Shown here piece after piece: positions 1-10,899 of a stretch of DNA of 64,000 nt; the stretch's first letter is position 1; each line of letters begins with the position of its first letter. The DNA comes from Cristatella mucedo (Eukaryota > Bryozoa > Phylactolaemata > Cristatellidae): the NCBI GenBank assembly GCA_009760855.2, contig WPIO01000321.1, forward strand, positions 29,529 to 93,528, read 5' to 3'. The position numbers and the translations under genes were made by a program. The notes under the pieces were generated by a model. The model saw only the letters and a program-made list of their open reading frames with translations. It was not told where the DNA came from and searched no databases.

Positions 1-480
1 GCTTTAATTAACATGGTTGCAGCACTCTGTTGCCTAGCCAGCGCACGCTTCCGAAATGCAGATTTGAAGTTTCTACATATTCCGCAATCTGCTGCGAAAC
101 TCGTGCCAAACGTGTTATTAACGTGGCGAAATGCATTAAAGGGGAATGGTGCAGCACTATGCTGCATGTCAGGGCACGCTCCGACATGCAGATTTGAAGT
201 TTTTACATATTCCGCGATCTGCTGAAAACTCGTGCGAAACGTGTTATTTACGTGCGAAATGCATTAAACATGGTGCAGCACTCTGCTGCAAGTCAGCACA
301 CGCTCCGACAGGCAGATTGGAAGTTTCTAGACATTCCGCGATCTGCTCCGAACTCTTGCGAAAACGTGTTATTTACGTGCGAAATGCTTTGAACATGGTG
401 CAGCACTCTGCAGCTGTCAGTCAGTGCACGCTCCGACACGCAGATTTAGGAAGTTTTCTCTTGCGAAACGTGTTATTTAC
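1..480 (+). repeat. Degraded left-edge monomers (V4-V1-V2-T order)
   Basis: The first four monomers belong to classes V4, V1, V2 and T in that order, the same order as at 24214-24585 and elsewhere. They carry many more small changes than the interior: TTTAATTAAC for TTTAAAC, GGTTGCAG, GCCTAGCC, CTTCCG, GCGAAACTC, ACGTGGCG, AAAGGGGAATGG and GAAAACTC. Most are insertions. This looks like low consensus quality at a contig end, or a decayed edge of the array. Confidence 0.75.
378..480 (+). repeat. Short irregular monomer, 103 bp
   Basis: This unit has extra bases near CTGCAGCTGTCAG, and it has lost about 27 bp between AAGTTT and CTCTTGCG (near 455-460), so the segment with CATATTCCGCGATCTG is missing. 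It ends with CTCTTGCG, the 3' signature of a V2 monomer, so the junction may join a T-like 5' part to a V2 3' part. Confidence 0.8.
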
Positions 481-1353
481 GTGCGAAATGCTTTAAACAT
501 GGTGCAGCACTCTGCTGCCAGTCAGTGCACGCTCCGAATTGCAGATTTGAAGTTTCTACATATTCCGCGATCTGGTGCGCGAACTTGTGCCAAAACGTGT
601 TAATTTACGTGCGAAATGCTTTAAACATGGTGCAGAACTCTGCTGCCAGTCAGCGCACGCTCCGACATGCAGATTTAAAGTTTCTACATATTCCGCGATC
701 TAGTGCGAACTTGTGCGAAACGTGTTATTTACGTGCGAAATGCTTTAAACATGGTGCAGCACTCTGCTGCCAGTCAGCGCACGCTCCGACATGCAGATTT
801 GAAGTTTCTACATATTCCGCGATCTGGTGCAAACTCGTGCGAAACGTGTTATTTACGTGCGAAATGCTTTAAACATGGTGCAGCACTCTGCTGCCAGTCA
901 GCGCACGCTCCGACATGCAGATTTGAAGTTTCTAGAAGATTCCGCGATCTGCTGCGAACTCGTGCGAAACGTGTTATTTACGTGCGAAATGCTTTAAACA
1001 TGGTGCAGCACTCTGCTGCCAGTCAGTGCACGCTCCGACATGCAGATTTAAAGTTTCTACATATTCCGCGATCTGGTGCGAACTTGTGCGAAACGTGTTA
1101 TTTACGTGCGAAATGCTTTAAACATGGTGCAGCACTCTGCTGTCAGTCAGCACACGCTCCGAAATGCAGAATATACGTTTCTACATATTCCGCGATCTGA
1201 TGCGAACTTGTGCGAAACGTGTTATTTACGTGCGAAATGCTTTAAACATGGTGCAGCACTCTGCTGCCAGTCAGCTCACGCTCCGACATGCAGATTTGAA
1301 GTTTCTACATATTCCGCGATCTGCTCTGAACTCGTGCGAAACGTGTTATTTAC

Positions 1354-1460
1354 GTGCGAAATGCATTAAACATGGTGCAGCACTCTGCTGCCAGTCAGCG
1401 CACTAAAGTTTCTACATATTCCGCGATCTGGTGCGAACTCGTGCGAAACGTGTTATTTAC
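1354..1460 (+). repeat. Short irregular monomer, 107 bp
   Basis: A clean 17-bp deletion joins GCGCAC directly to TAAAGTTTC at 1403/1404, removing the GCTCCGACATGCAG part of the monomer (positions 51-67). The flanking copies are full length. Confidence 0.9.
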
Positions 1461-1709
1461 GTGCGAAATGCTTTAAACATGGTGCAGCACTCTGCTGCCA
1501 GTCAGTGCACGCTCCGACATGCAGATTTAAAGTTTCTACATATTCCGCGATCTGCTGCGAACTCGTGCGAAACGTGTTATTTTACGTGCGAAATGCTTTA
1601 AACATGGTGCAGCACTCTGCTGCCAGTCAGCACACGCTCCGACATGCAGATTGGAAGTTTCTAGATATTCCGCGATCTGCTCCGAACTCGTGCGAAACGT
1701 GTTATTTAC

Positions 1710-2329
1710 GTGCGAAATGCTTTAAACATGGTGCAGCACTCTGCTGCCAGTCAGTGCACGCTCCGAAATGCAGATTTGAAGTTTCTACATATTCCGCGAT
1801 CTGGTGCGAACTCGTGCGAAACGTGTTATTTACGTGCGAAATGCTTTAAACATGGTGCAGCACTCTGCTGCCAGTCAGCGCACGCTCCGAAATGCAGATT
1901 TGAAGTTTCTACATATTCCGCGATTTGCTGCGAACTCGTGCCAAACGTGTTATTTACGTGCGAAATGCTTTAAACATGGTGCAGCACTCTGCTGCCAGTC
2001 AGCACACGCTCCGACATGCAGATTTAAAGTTTCTGCATATTCCGCGATCTGCTGCGAACTCGTGCGAAACGTGTTATTTACGTGCGAAATGCTTTAAACA
2101 TGGTGCAGCACTCTGCTGCATGTCAGGGCACGCTCCGACATGCAGATTTGAAGTTTCTACATCTTCCGCGATCTCCTGCAAACTCGTGCGAAACGAGTTA
2201 TTTACGTGCGAAATGCATTAAACATGGTGCAGCACTCTGCTGCAAGTCAGAACACGCTCCGACAGGCAGATTGGAAGTTTCTAGACATTCCGCGATCTGC
2301 TCCGAACTCGTGCGAAACGTGTTATTTAC
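1710..2329 (+). repeat. Five-monomer block copied at 14747
   Basis: The order and private variants match 14747-15365: CGATTTGCTGC with GTGCC, then TTTCTGCATATT, then a V1 monomer with CATCTTCC, CTCCTGC and GAAACGAGTT, then GCATTAAAC with a V2 of the AGAACACG subtype. The V1 monomer at 2082-2205 is identical to 15118-15241. Overall about ten substitutions and one 1-bp indel separate the two blocks. Confidence 0.85.
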
Positions 2330-5300
2330 GTGCGAAATGCTTTAAACATGGTGCAGCACTCTGCTGCCAGTCAGTGCACGCTCCGACATGCAGATTTGAA
2401 GTTTCTACATATTCCGCGATCTGCTGCAAACTCGTGCGAAACGTGTTATTTACGTGCGAAATGCTTTAAACATGGTGCAGCACTCTGCTGCCAGTCAGCG
2501 CACGCTCCGACATGCAGATTTAAAGTTTCTACATATTCCGCGATCTGGTGCGAACTCGTGCGAAAACGTGTTATTTACGTGCGAAATGCTTTAAACATGG
2601 TGCAGCACTCTGCTGCAGTCAGGGCACGCTCCGACATGCAGATTTGAAGTTTCTACATATTCCGCGATCTGCTGCGAACTCGTGCGAAACGTGTTATTTA
2701 CGTGCGAAATGCTTTAAACATGGTGCAGCACTCTGCTGCCAGTCAGCACACGCTCCGACATGCAGATTTGAAGTTTCTAGATATTCCGCGATCTCTGCTG
2801 CAAACTCGTGCGAAACGTGTTATTTACGTGCGAAATGCTTTAAACATGGTGCAGCACTCTGCTGCCAGTCAGCACACACGCTCCGACATGCAGATTTGGA
2901 AGTTTCTACATATTCCGCGATCTGCTGCGAACTCGTGCGAAACGTGTTATTTACGTGCGAAATGCTTTAAACATGGTGCAGCACTCTGCTGCCAGTCAGT
3001 GCACGCTCCGACATGCAGATTTAAAGTTTCTACATATTCCGCGATCTGCTGCAAACTCATGCGAAACGTGTTATTTACCTGCGAAATGCTTTAAACATGG
3101 TGCAGCACTCTGCTGCCAGTCAGCGCACGCTCCGACATGCAGATTTAAAGTTTCTACATATTCCGCGATCTGGTGCGAACTCGTTTAAAACGTGTTATTT
3201 ACGTGCGAAATGCTCAAATCATGGTGCCGCACTCTGCTGCCAGTCAGGGCACGCTCCGACATGCAGATTTGAAGTTTCTACACATTCCGCGATCTGGTGC
3301 GAACTTGTGCGAAACGTGTTATTTACGTGCGAAATGCTTTAAACATGGTGCAGCACTCTGCTGCCAAGTCAGCTCACGCTCCGACATGCAGATTGGAAGT
3401 TTCTAGATATTCCGCGATCTGCTGCGAACTCGTGCGAAACGTGTTATTTACGTGCGAAATGCTTTAAACATGGTGCAGCACTCTGCTGCCAGTCAGTGCA
3501 CGCTCCGACATGCAGATTTAAAGTTTCTACATATTCCGCGATCTGGTGCGAACTTGTGCGAAACGTGTTATTTACGTGCGAAATGCTTTAAACATGGTGC
3601 AGCACTCTGCTGCCAGTCAGCACACGCTCCGAAATGCAGATTTAAAGTTTCTACATATTCCGCGATCTGCTGCAAACTCGTGCGAAACGTGTTATTTACG
3701 TGCGAAATGCTTTAAACATGGTGCAGCACTCTGCTGCCAGTCAGCGCACGCTCCGACATGCAGATTTGAAGTTTCTACATATTCCGCGATCTGCTGCGAA
3801 CTCGTGCGAAAACGTGTTATTACGTGCGAAATGCTTTAAACATGGTGCAGCACTCTGCTGCAGTCAGGCACGCTCCGACATGCAGATTTAAAGTTTCTAC
3901 ATATTCCGCGATCTGGTGCGAACTCGTGCGAAACGTGTTATTTACGTGCGAAATGCTTTAAACATGGTGCAGCACTCTGCTGCCAGTCAGCACACGCTCC
4001 GACATGCAGATTTGAAGTTTCTACATATTCCGCGATCTGCTGCGAACTCGTGCGAAACGTGTTATTTACGTGCGAAATGCTTTAAACATGGTGCAGCACT
4101 CTGCTGCCAGTCAGTGCACGCTCCGACATGCAGATTTAAAGTTTCTACATATTCCGCGATCTGCTGCGAACTTGTGCGAAACGTGTTATTTACGTGCGAA
4201 ATGCTTTAAACATGGTGCAGCACTCTGCTGTCAGTCAGCGCACGCTCCGAAATGCAGAATATACGTTTCTACATATTCCGCGATCTGCTGCGAACTCGTG
4301 CGAAACGTGTTATTTACGTGCGAAATGCTTTAAACATGGTGCAGCACTCTGCTGCCAGTCAGGCACACGCTCCGACATGCAGATTTGAAGTTTCTACATA
4401 TTCCGCGATCTGCTGCGAACTCGTGCGAAACGTGTTATTTACGTGCGAAATGCTTTAAACATGGTGCAGCACTCTGCTGCCAGTCAGCGCACGCTCCGAC
4501 ATGCAGATTTAAAGTTTCTACATATTCCGCGATCTGCTGCGAACTTGTGCGAAACGTGTTATTTACGTGCGAAATGCTTTAAACATGGTGCAGCACTCTG
4601 CTGCCAGTCAGGGCACGCTCCGACATGCAGATTTGAAGTTTCTACATATTCCGCGATCTGCTGCAAACTCGTGCGAAACGTGTTATTTACGTGCGAAATG
4701 CTTTAAACATGGTGCAGCACTCTGCTGCCAGTCAGCGCACGCTCGCTCCGAAATGCAGATTTGAAGTTTCTACATATTCCGCGATCTGGTGCGAACTCGT
4801 GCGAAACGTGTTATTTACGTGCGAAATGCTTTAAACATGGTGCAGCACTCTGCTGCCAGTCAGGGCACGCTCCGACATGCAGATTTGAAGTTTCTACACA
4901 TTCCGCGATCTGGTGCGAACTCGTGCGAAACGTGTTATTTACGTGCGAAATGCTTTAAACAAGGTGCAGCACGCTGCTGTCAGCAAGCACACGCTCCGAC
5001 ATGCAGATTTGAAGTTTCTACATATTCCGCGATCTGCTGCGAACTCGTGCGAAACGTGTTATTTACGTGCGAAATGCTTTAAACATGGTGCAGCACTCTG
5101 CTGCCAGTCAGTGCACGCTCCGACATGCAGATTTGAAGTTTCTACATATTCCGCGATCTGGTGCGAACTCGTGCGAAACGTGTTATTTACGTGCGAAATG
5201 CTTTAAACATGGTGCAGCACTCTGCTGCCAGTCAGCTCACGCTCCGAAATGCAGATTTGAAGTTTCTACATATTCCGCGATCTGCTGCAAACTCGTGCGA

Positions 5301-5438
5301 AACGTGTTATTTACGTGCGAAATGCTTTAAACATGGTGCAGCACTCTGCTGCCAGTCAGCACACGCTCCGACATGCAGATTTAAAGTTTCTACATATTCC
5401 GCGATCTGCTGCGAACTCGTGCGAAACGTGTTATTTAC
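2330..5438 (+). repeat. Homogenised block 1
   Basis: Runs of canonical monomers with CG, TG, CA or GG at positions 46-47 and no V1, V2 or V4 copies; one V3 copy lies at 4194-4317. Minor oddities are a CACACACG slip near 2872, a GTTTAAAACG change near 3183 and a frequent GAAAACG homopolymer insertion. Confidence 0.65.
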
Positions 5439-5562
5439 GTGCGAAATGCTTTAAACATGGTGCAGCACTTTGTTGCCAGCCAGAGCACGCTCCGACATGC
5501 AGATTTAAAGTTTCTACATATTCCGCGATCTCCTGCAAACTCGTGCGAAACGTGTTATTTAC

Positions 5563-5686
5563 GTGCGAAATGCTTTAAACATGGTGCAGCACTCTGCTGC
5601 AAGTCAGCACACGCTCCGACAGGCAGATTGGAAGTTTCTAGACATTCCGCGATCTGCTCCGAACTCTTGCGAAACGTGTTATTTAC
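5563..5686 (+). repeat. Class V2 monomer (example)
   Basis: Carries the linked V2 changes: GCAAGTCAG at 37-45, CA at 46-47, GACAGGCAG at 56-64, GATTGGAAG at 64-72, CTAGACATTCC at 76-86, CTGCTCCGAAC and CTCTTGCG. At least 30 copies of this class are visible, all but a few in variant-rich blocks. The tight linkage of seven changes shows that they spread together as one amplified variant. Confidence 0.85.
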
Positions 5687-5810
5687 GTGCGAAATGCTTT
5701 AAACATGGTGCAGCACTCTGCTGCCAGTCAGCTTACGCTCCGACATGCAGATTTGAAGTTTCTACATATTCCGCGATCTGCTGCAAACTCGTGCGAAACG
5801 TGTTATTTAC

Positions 5811-5934
5811 GTGCGAAATGCTTTAAACATGGTGCAGCACTTTGTTGCCAGCCAGCGCACGCTCCGACATGCAGATTTAAAGTTTCTACATATTCCGCAA
5901 TCTGCTGCGAACTCGTGCCAAACGTGTTATTTAC
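5811..5934 (+). repeat. Class V4 monomer (example)
   Basis: Carries CACTTTGTTGCCAGCCAG at 28-45 (C to T at 32 and 35, T to C at 42), CCGCAATCTG and GTGCCAAACG. About 15 copies exist. It is nearly always followed by V1 and often preceded by a monomer ending ACGTTCGATATGC. Confidence 0.85.
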
Positions 5935-6058
5935 GTGCGAAATGCTTTAAACATGGTGCAGCACTCTGCTGCATGTCAGGGCACGCTCCGACATGCAGAT
6001 TTGAAGTTTCTACATATTCCGCGATCTGCTGCAAACTCATGCGAAACGTGTTATTTAC
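5935..6058 (+). repeat. Class V1 monomer (example)
   Basis: Carries GCATGTCAGGGCACG at 37-51, that is A, T and G at positions 39, 40 and 46. About 30 copies are visible. The class is absent from about 27.2 to 39.3 kb, 46.9 to 54.9 kb and 57 to 61.7 kb. Confidence 0.85.
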
Positions 6059-6430
6059 GTGCGAAATGCTTTAAACATGGTGCAGCACTCTGCTGCATGT
6101 CAGGGCACGCTCCGACATGCAGATTTGAAGTTTCTACATATTCCGCGATCTGCTGCAAACTCGTGCGAAACGTGTTATTTACGTGCGAAATGCATTAAAC
6201 ATGGTGCAGCACTCTGCTGCAAGTCAGCACACGCTCCGACAGGCAGATTGGAAGTTTCTAGACATTCCGCGATCTGCTCCGAACTTGTGCGAAACGTGTT
6301 ATTTACGTGCGAAATGCTTTAAACATGGTGCAGCACTCTGCTGCCAGTCAGCCCACGCTCCGACATGCAGATTTGAAGTTTCTAGATATTCCGCGATCTG
6401 CTCCGAACTCGTGCGAAACGTGTTATTTAC

Positions 6431-6554
6431 GTGCGAAATGCGTTAAACATGGTGCAGCACTCTGCTGCCAGTCAGTGCACGCTTCGAAATGTAGATTCTA
6501 AGTTTCTACATATTCCGCGATCTCCTGCAAACTCGTGCGAAACGAGTTATTTAC
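6431..6554 (+). repeat. Rare TTCGAAATGTAGATTCTAAG monomer
   Basis: A rare subtype with GCGTTAAAC and an altered middle (CGCTTCGAAATGTAG, ATTCTAAG). I find only two others with the same altered middle, at 25825-25948 and 30175-30298, so it tags rare long-range copies across 24 kb. Confidence 0.8.
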
Positions 6555-6678
6555 GTGCGAAATGCATTAAACATGGTGCAGCACTCTGCTGCCAGTCAGC
6601 GCACGCTCCGAAATGCAGATTTGAAGTTTCTACATATTCCGCGATCTGGTGCGAACTCGTGCGAAACGTGTTATTTAC

Positions 6679-7422
6679 GTGCGAAATGCTTTAAACATGG
6701 TGCAGCACTCTGCTGCAAGTCAGCACACGCTCCGACAGGCAGATTGGAAGTTTCTAGACATTCCGCGATCTGCTCCGAACTCTTGCGAAACGTGTTATTT
6801 ACGTGCGAAATGCTTTAAACATGGTGCAGCACTCTGCTGCCAGTCAGTGCACGCTCCGACATGCAGATTTGAAGTTTCTACATATTCCGCGATCTGGTGC
6901 GAACTCGTGCGAAACGTGTTATTTACGTGCTAAATGCTTTAAACATGGTGCAGCACTCTGCTGTCAGTCAGTGCACGCTCCGAAATGCAGATTATACGTT
7001 TCTACATATTCCGCGATCTGATGCAAACTTGTGCGAATCGTGTTATTTACGTGCGAAATGCTTCAAACATGGTGCAGCACTCTGCTGCCAGTCAGCCCAC
7101 GCTCCGACATGCAGATTTAAAGTTTCTACATATTCCGCGATCTGCTGCAAACTCGTGCGAAACGTGTTATTTACGTTCGATATGCTTGAAACATGGTGCC
7201 GCACTTAGTTGCCAGCCAGCGCACGCTCCGACATGCAGATTTATAGTTTCTACATATTCCGCAATCTGCTGCGAACTCGTGCCAAACGTGTTATTAACGT
7301 GCGAAATGCTTTAAACATGGTGCAGCACTCTGCTGCATGTCAGGGCACGCTCCGACATGCAGATTTAAAGTTTCTACATATTCCGCGATCTGCTGCAAAC
7401 TCGTGCGAAACGTGTTATTTAC
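6679..7422 (+). repeat. 744-bp higher-order repeat, copy A (V2-T-V3-x-V4-V1)
   Basis: Six successive monomers start at 6679 (V2), 6803 (T), 6927 (V3 with GTGCTAAATGC and ATTATACG), 7051 (GCTTCAAAC, CC at 46-47), 7175 (GTTCGATATGC, V4) and 7299 (V1). A new V2 begins at 7423, exactly 6 x 124 bp later. The same order without length change is found at 42540-43283 and 44772-45515. Confidence 0.85.
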
Positions 7423-7918
7423 GTGCGAAATGCATTAAACATGGGGCAGCACTCTGCTGCAAGTCAGCACACGCTCCGACAGGCAGATTGGAAGTTTCTA
7501 GACATTCCGCAATCTGCTCCGAACTCTTGCGAAACGTGTTATTTACGTGCGAAATGCTTTAAACATGGTGCAGCACTCTGCTGCCAGTCAGTGCACGCTC
7601 CGACATGCAGATTTAAAGTTTCTACATATTCCGCGATCTGGTGCGAACTTGTGCGAAACGTGTTATTTACGTGCGAAATGCTTTAAACATGGTGCAGCAC
7701 TCTGCTGCCAGTCAGCACACGCTCCGAAATGCAGAATATACGTTTCTACATATTCCGCGATCTGATGCAAACTTGTGCGAAACGTGTTATTTACGTGCGA
7801 AATGCTTTAAACATGGTGCAGCACTCTGCTGCATGTCAGGGCACGCTCCGACATGCAGATTTGAAGTTTCTACATATTCCGCGATCTGCTGCAAACTCGT
7901 GCGAAACGTGTTATTTAC
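7175..7918 (+). repeat. Six-monomer block copied at 15490
   Basis: This 744-bp block matches 15490-16233 at a constant offset of 8315 bp. Both share private changes found almost nowhere else: CATGGTGCCGCACTTAG, GATTTATAG, and CATGGGGCAGC in the V2 monomer with CCGCAATCTG. About a dozen substitutions and no net indel separate them. Confidence 0.88.
7671..7794 (+). repeat. Class V3 monomer (example)
   Basis: Carries GAAATGCAGAATATACG in the middle and GATGCAAACTTG near the end. A V3 sister subtype reads GATTATACG and often starts GTGCTAAATGC. V3 usually follows V2 and T. Confidence 0.85.
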
Positions 7919-10899
7919 GTGCGAAATGCTTTAAACATGGTGCAGCACTCTGCTGCCAGTCAGAACACGCTCCGACATGCAGATTTGAAGTTTCTAGATA
8001 TTCCGCGATCTGCTGCGAACTCGTGCGAAACGTGTTATTTACGTGCGAAATGCTTTAAACATGGTGCAGCACTCTGCTGCCAGTCAGTGCACGCTCCGAC
8101 ATGCAGATTTGAAGTTTCTACATATTCCGCGATCTGCTGCGAACTCGTGCGAAACGTGTTATTTACGTGCGAAATGCTTTAAACATGGTGCAGCACTCTG
8201 CTGCCAGTCAGCGCACGCTCCGACATGAAGATTTAAAGTTTTCTACATATTCCGCGATCTGCTGCGAACTCGTGCGAAACGTGTTATTTACGTGCGAAAT
8301 GCTTTTTAAACATGGTGCAGCACTCTGCTGCAGTCAGGGCACGCTCCGACATGCAGATTTGAAGTTTCTACATATTCCGCGATCTGCTGCGAACTCGTGC
8401 GAAACGTGTTATTTACGTGCGAAATGCTTTAAACATGGTGCAGCACTCTGCTGCCAGTCAGCACACGCTCCGACATGCAGATTTGAAGTTTCTAGATATT
8501 CCGCGATCTGCTCCGAACTCGTGCGAAACGTGTTATTTACGTGCGAAATGCTTTAAACATGGTGCAGCACTCTGCTGCCAGTCAGTGCACGCTCCGAAAT
8601 GCAGATTTGAAGTTTCTACATATTCCGCGATCTGGTGCGAACTCGTGCGAAACGTGTTATTTACGTGCGAAATGCTTTAAACATGGTGCAGCACTCTGCT
8701 GCCAGTCAGCGCACGCTCCGACATGCAGATTTGAAGTTTCTACATATTCCGCGATCTGCTGCAAACTCGTGCGAAACGTGTTATTTACGTGCGAAATGCT
8801 TTAAACATGGTGCAGCACTCTGCTGCCAGTCAGCGCACGCTCCGACATGCAGATTTGAAGTTTCTACATATTCCGCGATTTGCTGCAATCTCGTGCGAAA
8901 CGTGTTATTTACGTGCGAAATGCTTTAAACATGGTGCAGCACTCTGCTGCCAGTCAGCGCACGCTCCGACATGCAGATTTGAAGTTTCTACGTATTCCGC
9001 GATCTGCTGCGAACTCGTGCGAAACGTGTTATTTACGTGCGAAATGCTTTAAACATGGTGCAGAACTCTGCTGCCAGTCAGTGCACGCTCCGACATGCAG
9101 ATTTGAAGTTTCTTCATATTCCGCGATCTGCTGCGAACTCGTGCTAAACGTGTTATTTACGTGCGAAATGCTTTAAACATGGTGCAGAACTCTGCTGCCA
9201 GTCAGCGCACGCTCCGACATGCAGATTTGAAGTTTCTACATATTCCGCGATCTGCTGCGAACTCGTGCGAAACGTGTTATTTACGTGCGAAATGCTTTTA
9301 AACATGGTGCAGCACTCTGCTGCCAGTCAGTGCACGCTCCGACATGCAGATTTGAAGTTTCTACATATTCCGCGATCTGCTGCGAACTCGTGCGAAACGT
9401 GTTATTTACGTGCGAAATGCTTTAAACATGGTGCAGCACTCTGCTGCCAGTCAGCGCACGCTCCGACATGCAGATTTAAAGTTTCTACATATTCCGCGAT
9501 CTGCTGCGAACTCGTGCGAAACGTGTTATTTACGTGCGAAATGCTTTAAACATGGTGCAGCACTCTGCTGCCAGTCAGCGCACGCTCCGACATGCAGATT
9601 GGAAGTTTCTACATATTCCGCGATCTGCTGCGAACTCGTGCGAAACGTGTTATTTACGTGCGAAATGCTTAAAACATGGTGCAGCACTCTGCTGCCAGTC
9701 AGGGCACGCTCCGACATGCAGATTTAAAGTTTCTACATATTCCGCGATCTGCTGCAAACTCGTGCGAAACGTGTTATTTACGTGCGAAATGCTTTAAACA
9801 TGGTGCAGCACTCTGCTGCCAGTCAGCGCACGCTCCGACATGCAGATTTGAAGTTTCTAGACATTCCGCGATCTGCTCCGAACTCTTGCGAAACGTGTTA
9901 TTTACGTGCGAAATGCTTTAAACATGGTGCAGCACTCTGCTGCCAGTCAGTGCACGCTCCGACATGCAGATTTAAAGTTTCTACATATTCCGCGATCTGG
10001 TGCGAACTTGTGCGAAACGTGTTATTTACGTGCGAAATGCTTTAAACATGGTGCAGCACTCTGCTGCCAGTCAGCACACGCTCCGAAATGCAGATTTACG
10101 TTTTTACATATTCCGCGATCTGATGCGAACTGTGCGAAACGTGTTATTTACGTGCGAAATGCTTTAAACATGGTGCAGCACTCTGCTGCCAGTCAGGGCA
10201 CGCTCCGACATGCAGATTTGAAGTTTCTACACATTCCGCGATCTGCTGCGAACTCGTGCGAAACGTGTTATTTACGTGCGAAATGCTTTAAACATGGTGC
10301 AGCACTCTGCTGCCAGTCAGCTCACGCTCCGAAATGCAGATTTGAAGTTTCTACATATTCCGCGATCTGATGCGAACTTGTGCAAAACGTGTTATTTACG
10401 TGCGAAATGCTTTAAACATGGTGCAGCACTCTGCTGCCAGTCAGCACACACGCTCCGACATGCAGATTTGAAGTTTCTAGATATTCCGCGATCTGCTGCG
10501 AACTCGTGCGAAACGTGTTATTTACGTGCGAAATGCTTAAAACATGGTGCAGCACTCTCTGCTGCCAGTCAGTGCACGCTCCGACATGCAGATTTGAAGT
10601 TTCTTCATATTCCGCGATCTGCTGCGAACTCGTGCGAAACGTGTTATTTACGTGCGAAATGCTTTAAACATGGTGCAGCACTCTGCTGCCAGTCAGTGCA
10701 CGCTCCAACATGCAGATTTAAAGTTTCTACATATTCCGCGATCTGGTGCGAACTTGTGCGAAACGTGTTATTTACGTGCGAAATGCTTTAAACATGGTGC
10801 AGCACTCTGCTGCCAGTCAGCGCACGCTCCGAAATGCAGATTTGAAGTTTCTACATATTCCGCGATCTGGTGCGAACTCGTGCGAAACGTGTTATTTAC
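7919..10899 (+). repeat. Homogenised block 2
   Basis: Mostly canonical monomers, with CG at 46-47 especially common between about 8.6 and 9.9 kb. Private slips include CTTTTTAAAC near 8303, CTCTCTGCTGC near 10555 and ACACACG near 10443. It ends where a V4 copy begins at 10900. Confidence 0.65.

Larger units (their letters stand above)
1..2329 (+). repeat. Variant-rich block 1
   Basis: Contains V4 (first monomer), V1 (near 170 and 2112), V2 (near 290 and 2230) and a V3 copy (near 1165), mixed with canonical copies. Its last five monomers (1710-2329) are a copy of 14747-15365. Confidence 0.7.
5439..7918 (+). repeat. Variant-rich block 2
   Basis: Opens with a V4 monomer (5439). It then carries V2 (5563), a CTTACG copy (5687), V4 (5811), two V1 (5935 and 6059) and V2 (6183). 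One 744-bp HOR follows (6679-7422), then a V2-T-V3-V1 set (7423-7918). Confidence 0.75.

Noticed and set aside
9526-9717. Minus-strand reading frames of about 63 codons (also near 11265, 13747, 16350, 19207, 43524, 55417)
   Set aside because: They arise wherever GCTTAAAAC or GCTTGAAAC (or, near 13890, GCTAAAAAC) replaces GCTTTAAAC and removes a reverse-strand stop. They are shadows of the same repeat, with no gene features.
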